Source: Thiocystis minor (lineage in GTDB: Bacteria; Pseudomonadota; Gammaproteobacteria; Chromatiales; Chromatiaceae). From it: a DNA stretch of 64,000 nt. The notes under the pieces were generated by a model. It did no database searches and was not told where the DNA came from. It was given only the letters and a program-made list of their open reading frames with translations. Positions 37,018-46,186 of this stretch are shown in pieces. The DNA lies in the NCBI RefSeq assembly GCF_016653465.1, contig NZ_NHSQ01000024.1, positions 1-64,000 of the forward strand. Direction: 5' to 3'. Positions within the stretch are counted from its first letter, which is position 1. Each line of letters starts with the position of its first letter. The position numbers and the translations under genes are program-made.

Positions 37018-37150
37018 TGAACCGCAAAGTACACAAAGAACGCGAAGGATGACAATGCCTTGCATCGATGCGTGCATTCACCGTAGGGGTGGCTGGTGTG
37101 CGAATTGTAACGCATTGTTTTTTTGGCGACCTTTGCGCCTTTGCGGTTCA
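37018..37150. repeat. Inverted-repeat element (TGAACCGCAAAG termini), MITE-like
   Basis: TGAACCGCAAAG at 37018-37029 and CTTTGCGGTTCA at 37139-37150 are perfect 12-bp inverted repeats bounding a 133-base non-coding stretch between the FliT-like gene and miaA. The inner flanks continue imperfectly as (A/C)AAAG(A/G)CGC-like bases. The form suggests a small non-autonomous element; no target duplication is evident. Confidence 0.65.
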
Positions 37151-37204
37151 AAAATGCCGGATTCAGGATGAACCCCATATTTTCACGGACAACGATCAGT
37201 TTCG

Positions 37205-38185
37205 ATGATGACGCGAACCCCTCCGGCACAGCCGCAAGCGATGCCTGACCAACGTCCCCTGGCCATCCTGTTGATGGGACCGACCGCCTCCGGCAAGACC
37301 GATCTGGCCGTCGAATTGGTCCGACGCCTGCCGTGCGACATCGTCAGCGTCGATTCGGCCATGGTCTATCGTGGCATGGATATCGGGACCGCCAAACCCG
37401 GCCCCGAGATCCTGGCCGAGGCGCCGCATCGACTGATCGATATCCTGGATCCGGCCGATGCCTATTCGACCGCGCGTTTTCGCGCCGATGCCCTGGCGGC
37501 GATGGCCGAGATTGTCGCGCATGGCCGCATTCCGCTGCTGGTCGGCGGAACCATGCTGTATTTTCGCGCTCTACAGCAAGGCCTGGCCTGGCTGCCGAGC
37601 GCCGATCCCGAGGTCCGTCGCGCGCTCCTGGCCGAGGCCGCCTTGATTGGTTGGCCGGCGATGCATGACCGTTTAATCCTCGTCGATCCCGACTCCGCGC
37701 GCCAGATCCATCCGAACGATCCACAACGCATCCAGCGCGCGCTGGAGGTCCACGCACTCACCGGTCGCTCCATGAGCGAGCTAATCCGATCTGCCGGGGT
37801 ATCCCTGCAACTTCCATACCGGTTGCTGAAACTGATTCGAGCGCCTCTGGAGCGCAGTGTCCTGCACACGCGGATTGAACGGCGCTTTCGCGCCATGCTG
37901 GATCATGGTCTGGTGGAGGAGGTGGCGGGTTTGCTGGAACGTGGCGATTTAACCGAGGATTTGCCGTCGATGCGGTGCGTGGGGTATCGGCAAGTCTTGA
38001 AATATTTGCGGAAAGAGTACAAATGGGATCAAATGCTGCATTGCGGTATCGTGGCGTCGAGACAACTCGCCAAACGTCAATTGACCTGGCTCCGTCCGGA
38101 ATCCGCTTGTCATTGGCTAGCCGACGATCCGTCCCCATTGGAGCAGGCGCTGGCGCTGATTGAGCGGGCCACGATTGCATCATAA
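37205..38185 (+). CDS. miaA: tRNA dimethylallyltransferase MiaA
   Basis: MiaA prenylates A37 of tRNAs that read codons beginning with U. The P-loop [16 protein letters not shown] is followed by [21 protein letters not shown] and [14 protein letters not shown], all diagnostic; later [14 protein letters not shown] and [13 protein letters not shown] complete the family pattern. I kept ATG 37205 (326 residues); ATG 37241 gives the more common short N-terminus. Neither has a clear ribosome binding site. It precedes hfq, the usual gammaproteobacterial order. Confidence 0.96.
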   Translation: MMTRTPPAQPQAMPDQRPLAILLMGPTASGKTDLAVELVRRLPCDIVSVDSAMVYRGMDIGTAKPGPEILAEAPHRLIDILDPADAYSTARFRADALAAMAEIVAHGRIPLLVGGTMLYFRALQQGLAWLPSADPEVRRALLAEAALIGWPAMHDRLILVDPDSARQIHPNDPQRIQRALEVHALTGRSMSELIRSAGVSLQLPYRLLKLIRAPLERSVLHTRIERRFRAMLDHGLVEEVAGLLERGDLTEDLPSMRCVGYRQVLKYLRKEYKWDQMLHCGIVASRQLAKRQLTWLRPESACHWLADDPSPLEQALALIERATIAS

Positions 38186-38191
38186 TGATAT

Positions 38192-38227
38192 TGACCACTG
38201 ACCACTGACCACTGACCACTGACCACT
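38192..38227 (+). repeat. Tandem heptamer repeat (TGACCAC)5
   Basis: Five exact head-to-tail copies of TGACCAC run from 38192 to 38226, starting seven bases after the miaA stop and ending about 123 bases before hfq. The heptamer unit is not a coding period. It may be a slippage-prone tract that varies between strains; an effect on hfq expression is only a possibility. Confidence 0.95.
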
Positions 38228-38349
38228 CTTTCGTTGGGTGTGCCCGTCCCGGCTGCAACCCAACGGACCGTTTCGTGGATCCGAATCGGACCCACGGATT
38301 TTCAAGCCGGGCATTCATGCCAATCAACAACAAGAAGGAGATCACCCCC

Positions 38350-38616
38350 ATGTCCAAGGGCCAAAGCCTGCAAGACCCCTTTCTCAACGCACTACGGAAG
38401 GAGCGCGTTCCCGTGTCGATCTTTCTGGTCAATGGCATCAAATTGCAGGGGCAGATCGAATCCTTCGATCAATTCGTGGTTTTGCTGAAGAACAATGTCA
38501 GCCAGATGATCTATAAACACGCGATTTCGACCGTGGTGCCCGCTCGTAACGTCAAGTTGCCACTCGCCGACGACGCACTGCCTGAGCCAGACCTGCTAGA
38601 GCCAGGCAATCGTTGA
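38350..38616 (+). CDS. hfq: RNA chaperone Hfq
   Basis: Hfq is a hexameric Sm-like protein that pairs small RNAs with mRNAs. The 88-residue protein has the Sm1 motif ([40 protein letters not shown]) and Sm2 ([14 protein letters not shown]), with the distal and proximal RNA-binding residues in the expected places. ATG 38350 has a strong site AAGAAGGAG at 38331-38340. Its stop overlaps the hflX start. Confidence 0.97.
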   Translation: MSKGQSLQDPFLNALRKERVPVSIFLVNGIKLQGQIESFDQFVVLLKNNVSQMIYKHAISTVVPARNVKLPLADDALPEPDLLEPGNR

Positions 38617-39968
38617 AAGCGACGACACACGTTTCAACCGGGCACGGAACGCCCGCTCCGTCCGAGGGTTCGCTCGTGTTCGAGCGCCCCAAACTTGGCG
38701 AGCGGGCGATTCTGGTAAATCTGGACATCGGTTCGACCGTCTTGTTTGACGAGCGCGAGGAGTTCGCGCTTCTGGCGACGTCGGCCGGCGCCGAAGTCGT
38801 TGGCACCCTGGGCGGCTCGCGCGCAGTCCCCGATCCGCGACTCTTCGTCGGGACCGGTAAGGCCGAGGAACTGAAATCGATGGTCGCGGCGCTTGATGCC
38901 GATTTGGCGATCTTCAACCATCCCCTGTCGCCGGCCCAGGAACGCAATCTTGAGCGTCTGCTGCAATGCCGGGTGGTGGATCGTTCAGGTCTGATCCTGG
39001 ATATCTTCGCGCAGCGCGCGCGCTCGTTCGAAGGCAAGCTCCAGGTCGAACTGGCGCAACTCAAGCATCTGTCCACCCGTCTGGTGCGGGGCTGGACCCA
39101 TCTGGAGCGCCAGAAGGGTGGTATCGGTCTGCGCGGTCCCGGTGAGACCCAGCTTGAAACCGATCGGCGTCTGCTCTCCAAGCGGGTGGACACGCTTGAC
39201 CGGCGTCTGGGGCGCATCGAGGTTCAGCGCGCCCAGGGCCGCAAGGCGCGGGCCAGGGCCGAACTGCCGGTGATCTCGCTCGTCGGCTATACGAACGCCG
39301 GCAAGTCGACCCTGTTTAACCAATTGACCGCAGCGGGCGTCTTCGAGGCCGACCAGTTGTTCGCGACCCTGGATCCGACCCTGCGGCGTCTCGCGCTGCC
39401 GAGCGGCGGACGGGTGTTGGTGGCCGATACCGTCGGGTTCGTCAGTCACCTGCCGCATGAATTGGTCGCCGCCTTTCGCTCGACCCTGGAAGAGGCCCGC
39501 AACGCCAATCTTCTGCTGCATGTCGTGGACGCGGCGGCCACCCAGCGTGCGCGCCAGATCGACGATGTGGAACACGTCCTGGCCGACATCGGCTGCGACG
39601 AATTGCCGCGCCTGGAGGTCTTCAACAAACTCGACCTGCTCGATGATGCCTTGCCGCGCACCGAGCGCGATGCGAACGGCATGCCGACCCGCGTCTGGCT
39701 GTCTGCCCGCACGGGCGCGGGCATCGAGGGTCTCCTGATGGCGCTGGGCGAACTGACCGGCGGCAGCCAAACGCGGAAGCGTTTTCGTCTGGAGCCAGGC
39801 GACGGCAAACTCCGGGCCTGGCTCTTCGAGCATGCGCGGGTGCTGTCGGACCAGCCGGTCGAGACGGGTGGCTGGATGATCGAGTTCGTCGTCGGAAGCG
39901 ATCAGCTCGAACGGCTTCTGGCCACCGACGATGCGCTGCGACGGCGACTGCCCGCGCTCTCCCGCTAG
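38613..39968 (+). CDS. hflX: Ribosome-rescue GTPase HflX
   Basis: HflX is a GTPase that binds and splits 50S/70S ribosomes, especially under heat stress. The N-terminal domain includes [11 protein letters not shown] and [35 protein letters not shown] is the family signature. The G domain has G1 GYTNAGKST (about 226), G3 DTVGF and G4 NKLDLLD. The frame begins at TTG 38613 overlapping hfq; GTG 38676 (VFERPKLGE) matches the usual HflX start and is a good alternative. Length up to 451. Confidence 0.95.
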   Translation: MKATTHVSTGHGTPAPSEGSLVFERPKLGERAILVNLDIGSTVLFDEREEFALLATSAGAEVVGTLGGSRAVPDPRLFVGTGKAEELKSMVAALDADLAIFNHPLSPAQERNLERLLQCRVVDRSGLILDIFAQRARSFEGKLQVELAQLKHLSTRLVRGWTHLERQKGGIGLRGPGETQLETDRRLLSKRVDTLDRRLGRIEVQRAQGRKARARAELPVISLVGYTNAGKSTLFNQLTAAGVFEADQLFATLDPTLRRLALPSGGRVLVADTVGFVSHLPHELVAAFRSTLEEARNANLLLHVVDAAATQRARQIDDVEHVLADIGCDELPRLEVFNKLDLLDDALPRTERDANGMPTRVWLSARTGAGIEGLLMALGELTGGSQTRKRFRLEPGDGKLRAWLFEHARVLSDQPVETGGWMIEFVVGSDQLERLLATDDALRRRLPALSR

Positions 39969-40192
39969 CGGCTCATTTGCCGTGACCCGGTCGGTCACAT
40001 ACAATCGGATCCTCGTCGCAAGCCTTGACGCTGCCCGAGCTTGATATCGAGCGCCAGCGTCGGCACCTATATTTTTAAGCCAAAGACGGGCAAGATCATT
40101 GATGTCTTTCGCAACCGTGTTTGATACGCCATTCGAGCAATGGCCATCCCAGACACCCCCATACCTAACACACATGAACAGACGGAGTAGCT

Positions 40193-41362
40193 ATGGCCTG
40201 GAATGAGCCAGGTGGCGGTAACCAAGACCCCTGGAGCGGCAAGAGCGGCGGCGATCAAGGTCCACCCGACCTCGATGAAGTCGTGCGCAAGCTTCAGGAA
40301 CGACTCGGCGGACTATTCGGCGGCAACAAGCCCTCGGGGAACGGCTCTGGCGGCGGCTCCGGAATCGGTCTGCCAGGCGGTCAGTTCAGTTCGCGCGCCA
40401 TGGCGATCATTGTCGGCGTTCTGGTCGTCGTCTGGCTGGCCTCCGGAATCTATATCGTCGAGCCCGCCGAGCGCGGCGTCGTCATGCGCTTCGGGCGCTA
40501 TGTCGATACCACCGGCCCCGGTCCGCACTGGCATATCCCGATGCCGATCGAGTCGGTCGTCAAGGTCAATGTCGACGAGATCTCCACCTTCAGTCATCGC
40601 GCGGCGATGCTGACCCAGGACGAGAATATCGTCGAGGTCGAACTGACCGTGCAGTCGCGCATTCAGGACGCTGCCGATTATCTGTTCCAGGACCAGGATC
40701 CGGAGAAGACCCTCAATGACGCCACCGTGACGGTGGTGCGGGTCACCATCGGGCAGAGCAAGCTCGACTATGTCATGACCGAGGGGCGCGGCGCGGTCGC
40801 GGTCACCATCAAGGAGCGCATCCAGGCCTTGATGGATCAGTACCGAACCGGTCTGGTCGTGACCTCCGTCAACATGCAGCCGGCCAAGCCGCCGGAGCAG
40901 GTCAAGGCCGCTTTCGATGACGCCATCAAGGCGCGCGAGGACAAGGAACGGCTGGAAAATCAGGCCGAGGCCTATTCCAACGAAGTGCTTCCGCAGGCGC
41001 GTGGCGCGGCGGCGCGTATCCTGGCCGACGCCAAGGCATATCGCGACAAGGTGATCGCCGAATCCGAAGGCGAGGCATCGCGCTTCACCGCGGTCCTGAC
41101 GCAATATGCCAAGGCCCCCGAGGTGACCCGTCAGCGTCTGTATCTGGAGACGATGGAGCAGGTGTTCAGCGAGAACAGCAAGGTTCTGCTCGACGTCCAG
41201 GATGGCGCGAACAGCCTTCTCTATCTGCCGGTCGAGCAGCTCATGAAACAGCGCCAGATCCCCGTTGACGCCGTGCGGACCGAGCCGGTTGGCGCCATGC
41301 ACGTACCGGAGAACATCGATCCTCCTCAAAGGGTGGTCGATCGCGATCGGAGGTCGCGTTAA
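40193..41362 (+). CDS. hflK: FtsH-protease modulator HflK
   Basis: HflK forms with HflC a large membrane-anchored complex around the FtsH protease. The N-terminus is Gly/Pro-rich (MAWNEPGGGNQDPW and a GGGSG run), then one membrane helix at about 66-84, and the SPFH/band 7 domain begins with IYIVEPAERGVVMRFGRYVDTTGPGPHWHIPMPI. A coiled-coil region follows. GGAG precedes the ATG by six bases. Length 389. The stop overlaps the hflC start (TAATG). Confidence 0.96.
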   Translation: MAWNEPGGGNQDPWSGKSGGDQGPPDLDEVVRKLQERLGGLFGGNKPSGNGSGGGSGIGLPGGQFSSRAMAIIVGVLVVVWLASGIYIVEPAERGVVMRFGRYVDTTGPGPHWHIPMPIESVVKVNVDEISTFSHRAAMLTQDENIVEVELTVQSRIQDAADYLFQDQDPEKTLNDATVTVVRVTIGQSKLDYVMTEGRGAVAVTIKERIQALMDQYRTGLVVTSVNMQPAKPPEQVKAAFDDAIKAREDKERLENQAEAYSNEVLPQARGAAARILADAKAYRDKVIAESEGEASRFTAVLTQYAKAPEVTRQRLYLETMEQVFSENSKVLLDVQDGANSLLYLPVEQLMKQRQIPVDAVRTEPVGAMHVPENIDPPQRVVDRDRRSR

Positions 41363-42243
41363 TGAGCCAGTCCAACCAATTCAAGACATTTGTCCCCGTC
41401 GGTCTCGCCGCGCTGGTGATCTTTCTCTATGCCTTTACCTTCGTGGTCCGGGAATACGAGGTCGCCATCAAGCTGCGTCTCGGCGAAATCATCTCGGACG
41501 ACTATCGCGCGGGTCTTCACTTCAAGATTCCGCTTCTCAACCAGATCAAGACGTTCGACCGCCGCATCCAGACCCTGGATTCGCAACCCGAGCGCTTTTT
41601 GACGATCGAGAAAAAGGACGTGATCGTCGATTCCTACGCCAAGTGGCGGATCGCGAACGCGGCCCAGTTCTTCCGCTCCACCGGCGGTAACAGCGCCCGT
41701 ACCAGTCGGCTGCTCTCGGAGCGCATCAATACCAGTCTGCGCGACGAATTCGGCAAGCGGACCATCCAGGAAGTCGTCTCGGACGATCGTCTGGCCTTGA
41801 TGGATATCCTGACCAAGGAGGTCAATGCCAATGCGAGCGATCTGGGTGTCGAGATCATCGACATTCGAGTCAAGAAGATCGACTTGCCGCCGGAAGTCAG
41901 CGAATCCGTGTATCAGCGCATGCGCGCCGAACGTGAGCGGGTTGCGCGTGACCTACGGGCCAAGGGAGGCGAGGCCGCCGAGCGGATCCGCGCCGATGCC
42001 GACCGGCAGCGCACCGTCATTATTGCCGAGGCGTACAAGGAGTCCGAGGAGCTGCGAGGCGAGGGCGATGCCAGCGCGACTGAAATCTACGCCGCGGCCT
42101 TCAATCAGGATCCCAGCTTCTATGCCTTCTACCGCAGCCTGAATGCCTACCGAACAACCTTTGGCAAGGGCGGCGACATGATGGTTCTGGAGCCTGACTC
42201 CGAGTTTTTCCGCTTCTTTCGCGAGTCGTCCGGGCAACCCTAA
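41362..42243 (+). CDS. hflC: FtsH-protease modulator HflC
   Basis: HflC partners HflK. An N-terminal membrane helix (about 10-28) is followed by the SPFH domain (VREYEVAIKLRLGEI, then GLHFKIPLLNQIKTFDRRIQTLD), a coiled coil with ERERVARDLRAKGGEAAERIRADADRQRTVIIAEA, and the C-terminal FYAFYRSLNAYRTTFGKGGDMMVLEPDSEFFRFF segment. Length 293. In related genomes the next gene is the DUF2065 gene, which here lies 4 kb further on beyond an insertion. Confidence 0.96.
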   Translation: MSQSNQFKTFVPVGLAALVIFLYAFTFVVREYEVAIKLRLGEIISDDYRAGLHFKIPLLNQIKTFDRRIQTLDSQPERFLTIEKKDVIVDSYAKWRIANAAQFFRSTGGNSARTSRLLSERINTSLRDEFGKRTIQEVVSDDRLALMDILTKEVNANASDLGVEIIDIRVKKIDLPPEVSESVYQRMRAERERVARDLRAKGGEAAERIRADADRQRTVIIAEAYKESEELRGEGDASATEIYAAAFNQDPSFYAFYRSLNAYRTTFGKGGDMMVLEPDSEFFRFFRESSGQP

Positions 42244-42373
42244 AGGCGCTCCCGCCTCTCTCTGAGTGCCAACGCAAGCTGTTCGTGGTGCGGCGCCTTG
42301 TTCGCGGCGACGTCTAAGGACTCGCCACGAACGGCTTACCTAATGGCATTGGCCTCGCCACTGGATACGCGCC

Positions 42374-45300
42374 ATGACCCCGGAACAGTTCGTCGCCAAA
42401 TGGACCGGCGTCACCCTCAAGGAACGCTCGGCGGCCCAGGAACACTTCATCGACCTCTGCCGCCTGCTCGACGAACCCACGCCCGCCGAGGCCGACCCGA
42501 CGGGTGCTTGGTACTGCTTCGAGAAGGGCGCGAAAAAAGCCGGTGGCGGCGACGGTTGGGCCGATGTCTGGAAACGTGCCTGCTATGGCTGGGAGTACAA
42601 AGGGCCGGGCAAGAACCTCCTGGAAGCCTTCAAGCAACTCCAGCTTTACACCCCGGCACTCGAATATCCGCCGCTGCTGATCGTCTCCGATATCGCGCGG
42701 ATCGTCATCCACACCGCCTTCACCGGCACGGTCCCAGAGATCCACCAGATCAACCTGGAGGATCTGCTCGATTCCGCCCAGCGGCGCCGGCTCAAATGGG
42801 CCTTCAGCGATCCCGAGCGGCTGCGCCCCGGTCGCACCACCGCGCACCTGACCGAAGCGGCGGCGGGTCGCTTCGGCGATCTCGCTCAGGTGCTGCGCGA
42901 GCGCGGTCATGCTCCGTCCCAGGTCGCCCACTTCAGCCAACAGATCCTGTTCTGTCTGTTCGCCGAGGACATCGACCTGCTGCCCAACAAGCTGTTCAGC
43001 AAGCTCCTGGAGTCCGGTCAGAAGCGCCCGGAAAACCTTCCGCAGATGCTGGAAAGTCTTTTCGGCGCCATGGCCACGGGCGGCACGGCAGGCTTCGAGG
43101 CGATTGACTGGTTCAACGGCGGACTCTTCGCCTCGCCCGCCGCGCTCCCGCTGGCGCCGGAGGACATCCAACGCCTGCGTGCTCTGGCGGATCTCGACTG
43201 GTCGGCCATCGACCCCACGATCTTTGGCACCTTGTTCGAGCGCGGTCTCGACCCCGAAAAGCGCTCCCAACTCGGCGCCCATTACACCGATCCAGGCTCG
43301 ATCATGCGCCTCGTCGATCCCGTGGTGCTCGATCCCCTGCGCGACGACTGGGCGACCCAACACGCCGCGATCACCGCCCTGATGGCGAAGGCCGGCGCCG
43401 CCAAATCCCCCTCGGCCCGCACCAAGGCGGTCAACGCGGCCCACGGCGTCCTGCAAGGCTTTCTCGACCGGCTCGCCCGCTTCCGGGTGCTCGACCCGGC
43501 CTGCGGCTCGGGCAACTTCCTGCTGCTCGCCCTGCTGGGTCTCAAGGATCTGGAACACCGCGTCATCCTGGAGGCCGAGATGCTCGGTCTGCCGCGCAGT
43601 TTCCCGCGCGTCGGCCCGGAGAACGTGCTGGGACTCGAACTCAACCCCTACGCCGCCGAACTCGCCCGCGTCACGGTCTGGATCGGCGAGATTCAGTGGA
43701 TGCTGAACCACGGCTTCTCGCTGTCGAAGAACCCCATCCTCAAACCGCTCGACACCATCCGCCAGCAGGATGCCATCGTGAACGCGGACGGGACCGAACC
43801 GGAATGGCCCGAGGCCGATGTCATCGTGGGCAACCCGCCGTTTCTGGGCGGGAGCAAGAAACGCGGCGCGCTCGGCGATGCCTATTTTGAGGCGCTGGAG
43901 CGGCTCTATGCCGGGCGCGTCCCCGCTGGGGCGGATCTGGTCACCTATTGGTTCGAGAAGGCGCGCGCCCAAATTAAAATGAGGCGAGCGCGGGCGGCGG
44001 GACTGGTCGCCACCAATTCGATTCGCGGCGGCGCGAATCGCCGGGTGCTGGAGCGCATTTCGTCGGCTACCATTCAGAATCGGAATCACGGAGAAGCACA
44101 TGACAACGATCACCTTCGATACGCTGCAACTGGTGGACAGGCTAAAAGCAGCGGGCTTTGCGCAGGAGCAGGCGGAATCCGTGGTGCGAGTCATCAGCGA
44201 CGCCCAGGAAGAACTGGTCACGAAAACCTATCTGGATCACACCCTGGAAAAGACCCTCGCGCCAATTCGCACCGACCTGACGGTCCTGAAATGGATGATG
44301 GGGGTTCTGCTGGCCGGGGTGATGTCGCTCATTCTGAAGGGATTCTTTTAGACGCTCCGCCGCGCATCTTCAACGCCTGGTCGGACGAACCCTGGATCAA
44401 CGAAGGCGCGGCGGTCCGGGTGTCGCTGGTGTGTTTCGGACACTCGGACGCGCCGCCGATGCTGGATGGGCGGGCGGTGGTGGGGATTTATGCGGATTTG
44501 ACTGCCTCAACCGGCGAGGCAGGAGCATCAGATCTGACGCAAGCAAGGACGCTTGCGGAGAACAAAGCGGTCGGATTTCAGGGAACCAAGAAGGGAGCCG
44601 CGTTCGATATTCCGCTGGATCTGGCTCAATCCTGGATGCAGTGTCCTAATCCGCATGAAAAACCAAACACGGATGTGCTCAAACCATGGATGAATGGCAT
44701 GGACGTGACTCGTCGCTCGTCGAATACCTGGATCATTGATTTTGGTGTCCAGATGAGCTTGGCAGATGCGTGTCTGTACGAAGAACCCTTCGCGTACATT
44801 GAGCAGAAGGTCAAGCCTCAGCGCGAACAAAATCGAAATCCTGCATTGCGCGCAACCTGGTGGCGACACGAAAGGGCCAGAGAGGATATGATGGTCCTGC
44901 TCAAGGGCATGCCGCGTTTCATCGTGACGCCTCGCGTTGCCAAACACCGCACTTTTGTTTGGCTGGATTCAAAAATCGTCCCTGACAGTCAGCTCATCGT
45001 CATCGCCCGCGCCGACGACACAACCTTCGGCATCCTGCATTCGCGCTTCCATGAACTCTGGTCGCTGCGGATGTGTACCTGGCTCGGGAAAGGCAACGAT
45101 CCCCGCTACACCCCCACCACCACCTTCGAGACCTTTCCGTTTCCCGAAGGACTGACCCCCGCCGACACCACCGGCGCGACCGAGACGCTGGACAGCGGCG
45201 CCGTAATTCCCGCCGTCGCCCCGGAGCATCGATCCCAGGCTCAAGTCATCGCAGAAACCGCCCACCGGCTCAACACCCTGCGCGAAAACTGGCTGAACCC

Positions 45301-45571
45301 GCCCGAGTGGATCGAGCGCCTCCCCGAGGTCGTCCCCGGCTACCCAGATCGGGTCGTCCCCAAGCCCGAGCATGCCGCCGAGTTGAAGAAACGCACCCTG
45401 ACCAACCTCTATAACGCCCGCCCCGCCTGGTTGGAGCACGCGCATCAAGCCCTCGATGCCGCTGTTGCCACGAGCTATGGCTGGGAGGAGGACTCGCCCG
45501 CGATGCCCGAGGCCGAGATCCTGCGCCGCTTGCTGGCGTTGAACTTGGAACGCTCAAGCAAGGTAGAGTAG
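42374..45571 (+). CDS. MmeI-type (type IIL) restriction-modification enzyme with internal insertion
   Basis: A single polypeptide that probably both methylates and cuts DNA. The N-terminal nuclease motif is D64-X9-E74-Y-K76 (ADVWKRACYGWEYK), the same spacing as in MmeI. The methyltransferase region follows, with motif I DPACGSGNF at about 375 and motif IV NPPF at about 487, preceded by GAHYT. A target-recognition region begins near FNAWSDEPW (about 663), and the C-terminus has RLPEVVPGYPDRVVPKPEHAAELKKRTLTNLYN and SYGWEED typical of the family. Residues about 566-660 are atypical and correspond to an inserted small gene (44100-44351) that keeps this frame open. Without it the enzyme would be about 970 residues. 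Activity is uncertain. Confidence 0.85.
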   Translation: MTPEQFVAKWTGVTLKERSAAQEHFIDLCRLLDEPTPAEADPTGAWYCFEKGAKKAGGGDGWADVWKRACYGWEYKGPGKNLLEAFKQLQLYTPALEYPPLLIVSDIARIVIHTAFTGTVPEIHQINLEDLLDSAQRRRLKWAFSDPERLRPGRTTAHLTEAAAGRFGDLAQVLRERGHAPSQVAHFSQQILFCLFAEDIDLLPNKLFSKLLESGQKRPENLPQMLESLFGAMATGGTAGFEAIDWFNGGLFASPAALPLAPEDIQRLRALADLDWSAIDPTIFGTLFERGLDPEKRSQLGAHYTDPGSIMRLVDPVVLDPLRDDWATQHAAITALMAKAGAAKSPSARTKAVNAAHGVLQGFLDRLARFRVLDPACGSGNFLLLALLGLKDLEHRVILEAEMLGLPRSFPRVGPENVLGLELNPYAAELARVTVWIGEIQWMLNHGFSLSKNPILKPLDTIRQQDAIVNADGTEPEWPEADVIVGNPPFLGGSKKRGALGDAYFEALERLYAGRVPAGADLVTYWFEKARAQIKMRRARAAGLVATNSIRGGANRRVLERISSATIQNRNHGEAHDNDHLRYAATGGQAKSSGLCAGAGGIRGASHQRRPGRTGHENLSGSHPGKDPRANSHRPDGPEMDDGGSAGRGDVAHSEGILLDAPPRIFNAWSDEPWINEGAAVRVSLVCFGHSDAPPMLDGRAVVGIYADLTASTGEAGASDLTQARTLAENKAVGFQGTKKGAAFDIPLDLAQSWMQCPNPHEKPNTDVLKPWMNGMDVTRRSSNTWIIDFGVQMSLADACLYEEPFAYIEQKVKPQREQNRNPALRATWWRHERAREDMMVLLKGMPRFIVTPRVAKHRTFVWLDSKIVPDSQLIVIARADDTTFGILHSRFHELWSLRMCTWLGKGNDPRYTPTTTFETFPFPEGLTPADTTGATETLDSGAVIPAVAPEHRSQAQVIAETAHRLNTLRENWLNPPEWIERLPEVVPGYPDRVVPKPEHAAELKKRTLTNLYNARPAWLEHAHQALDAAVATSYGWEEDSPAMPEAEILRRLLALNLERSSKVE
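44100..44351 (+). CDS. DUF1640/CCDC90-like small coiled-coil membrane protein, nested in the R-M gene
   Basis: An 83-residue protein in the +1 frame relative to the surrounding gene. It starts TITFDTLQLVDRLKAAGFAQEQAES, the usual beginning of bacterial DUF1640 proteins, continues with a short coiled coil (EELVTKTYLDHTLEKTLAPIRTDL) and ends in a membrane helix LKWMMGVLLAGVMSLILKGFF. It has its own ribosome binding site (GGAGAAG). TTCAGAAT (44073-44080) and ATTCTGAA (44331-44338) form an 8-bp inverted repeat, which may be chance. Function of the family is unknown. Confidence 0.75.
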   Translation: MTTITFDTLQLVDRLKAAGFAQEQAESVVRVISDAQEELVTKTYLDHTLEKTLAPIRTDLTVLKWMMGVLLAGVMSLILKGFF

Positions 45572-45575
45572 GGCC

Positions 45576-45644
45576 GTAGGATGCGGTGAGCTTGCGAACC
45601 GCATCAATCGCGAACGATGCGGTTCGTTCCTCACCGCATCCTAC
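45576..45644. repeat. Palindromic repeat (GTAGGATGCGGTGAG...CTCACCGCATCCTAC)
   Basis: The left arm 45576-45605 and right arm 45616-45644 are near-perfect inverted repeats around a 10-base loop (AATCGCGAAC); GTAGGATGCGGTGAG pairs with CTCACCGCATCCTAC at the ends and GAACCGCATC with GATGCGGTTC inside. This belongs to a familiar type of REP-like intergenic palindrome in proteobacteria. It lies directly after the R-M gene and cuts off the 3' end of the PIN pseudogene. Confidence 0.9.
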
Positions 45645-45647
45645 CGA

Positions 45648-45902
45648 GCTACAGTTGTTCGTCAGTGCGACGGCGGGTTTGTCCAGGCTCACCAGGTTTT
45701 CGTCCAGCCAGCGACTGTGCTGTTGCCGAATGTCTTGCCGCTCGACCGCGTACACTTTTTGCAGGACATGGACCACTTCGCACGCGGCCTTGATGGGCAA
45801 TGTCACCGCCTATCGTTCAAGAATCTCAGCGGCCTTGGGCGAGAGTTCCGGGTGGTCGTCCAAGACGTAGCGCAACACGACGTTGGCATCAACGAGGCTC
45901 AT
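45648..45902 (-). pseudogene. PIN-domain toxin (VapC-like) remnant with in-frame stop
   Basis: From ATG 45902 on the minus strand the frame reads MSLVDANVVLRYVLDDHPEL, then SPKAAEILER and TAG at 45812-45810. The same frame continues AVTLPIKAACEVVHVLQKVY and later LDENLVSLDKPAVAL, a normal PIN-domain course. DANVVLRYVLDD supplies the first catalytic aspartate. A premature stop and loss of the 3' half show it is dead. No antitoxin gene is recognisable upstream. PIN toxins are RNases in toxin-antitoxin pairs. Confidence 0.8.
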
Positions 45903-46186
45903 GTTTGTCGCTCGCGGCCAGCGGCCAGCGGTCAGGTGTCGGGCTCCTGGGCGATCAAATCGGGCGAGGGTCTGTCATCGGGCACCGAGCGCAGCGAGTG
46001 CGATCAAGGAACCCCAGACAGAGTCAGGCGATGCCGCGTCTGGCTCAATTTCCCAACTCGGCTGTTTGTGCCTCACCGCGTCCGAGAAAAAACCGTCTTA
46101 GTCATAAAGACATTTTCCGAGGTTGGACAAACGCCGGGCTGTCTGAAAAGATAACGCCCTTTGGGCGCACTGACTCCTGGCGAGAC
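45903..46186. other. Intergenic stretch with no recognisable gene
   Basis: These 284 bases separate the PIN remnant from the DUF2065 gene. Several short frames are open, but none has family similarity or a good start. A former antitoxin gene would be expected next to the PIN start, but none is seen. The last part must contain the promoter now serving DUF2065-hisZ-purA, because the insertion separates these genes from hflKC. Confidence 0.5.

Noticed and set aside
38192-38227. CRISPR array
   Set aside because: The units are 7 bases long and directly adjacent, with no spacers.
42314-44221. Long minus-strand open frame (635 codons) opposite the R-M gene
   Set aside because: High-GC shadow of the MmeI-type gene; no family pattern, and the plus frame has clear nuclease and methyltransferase motifs.
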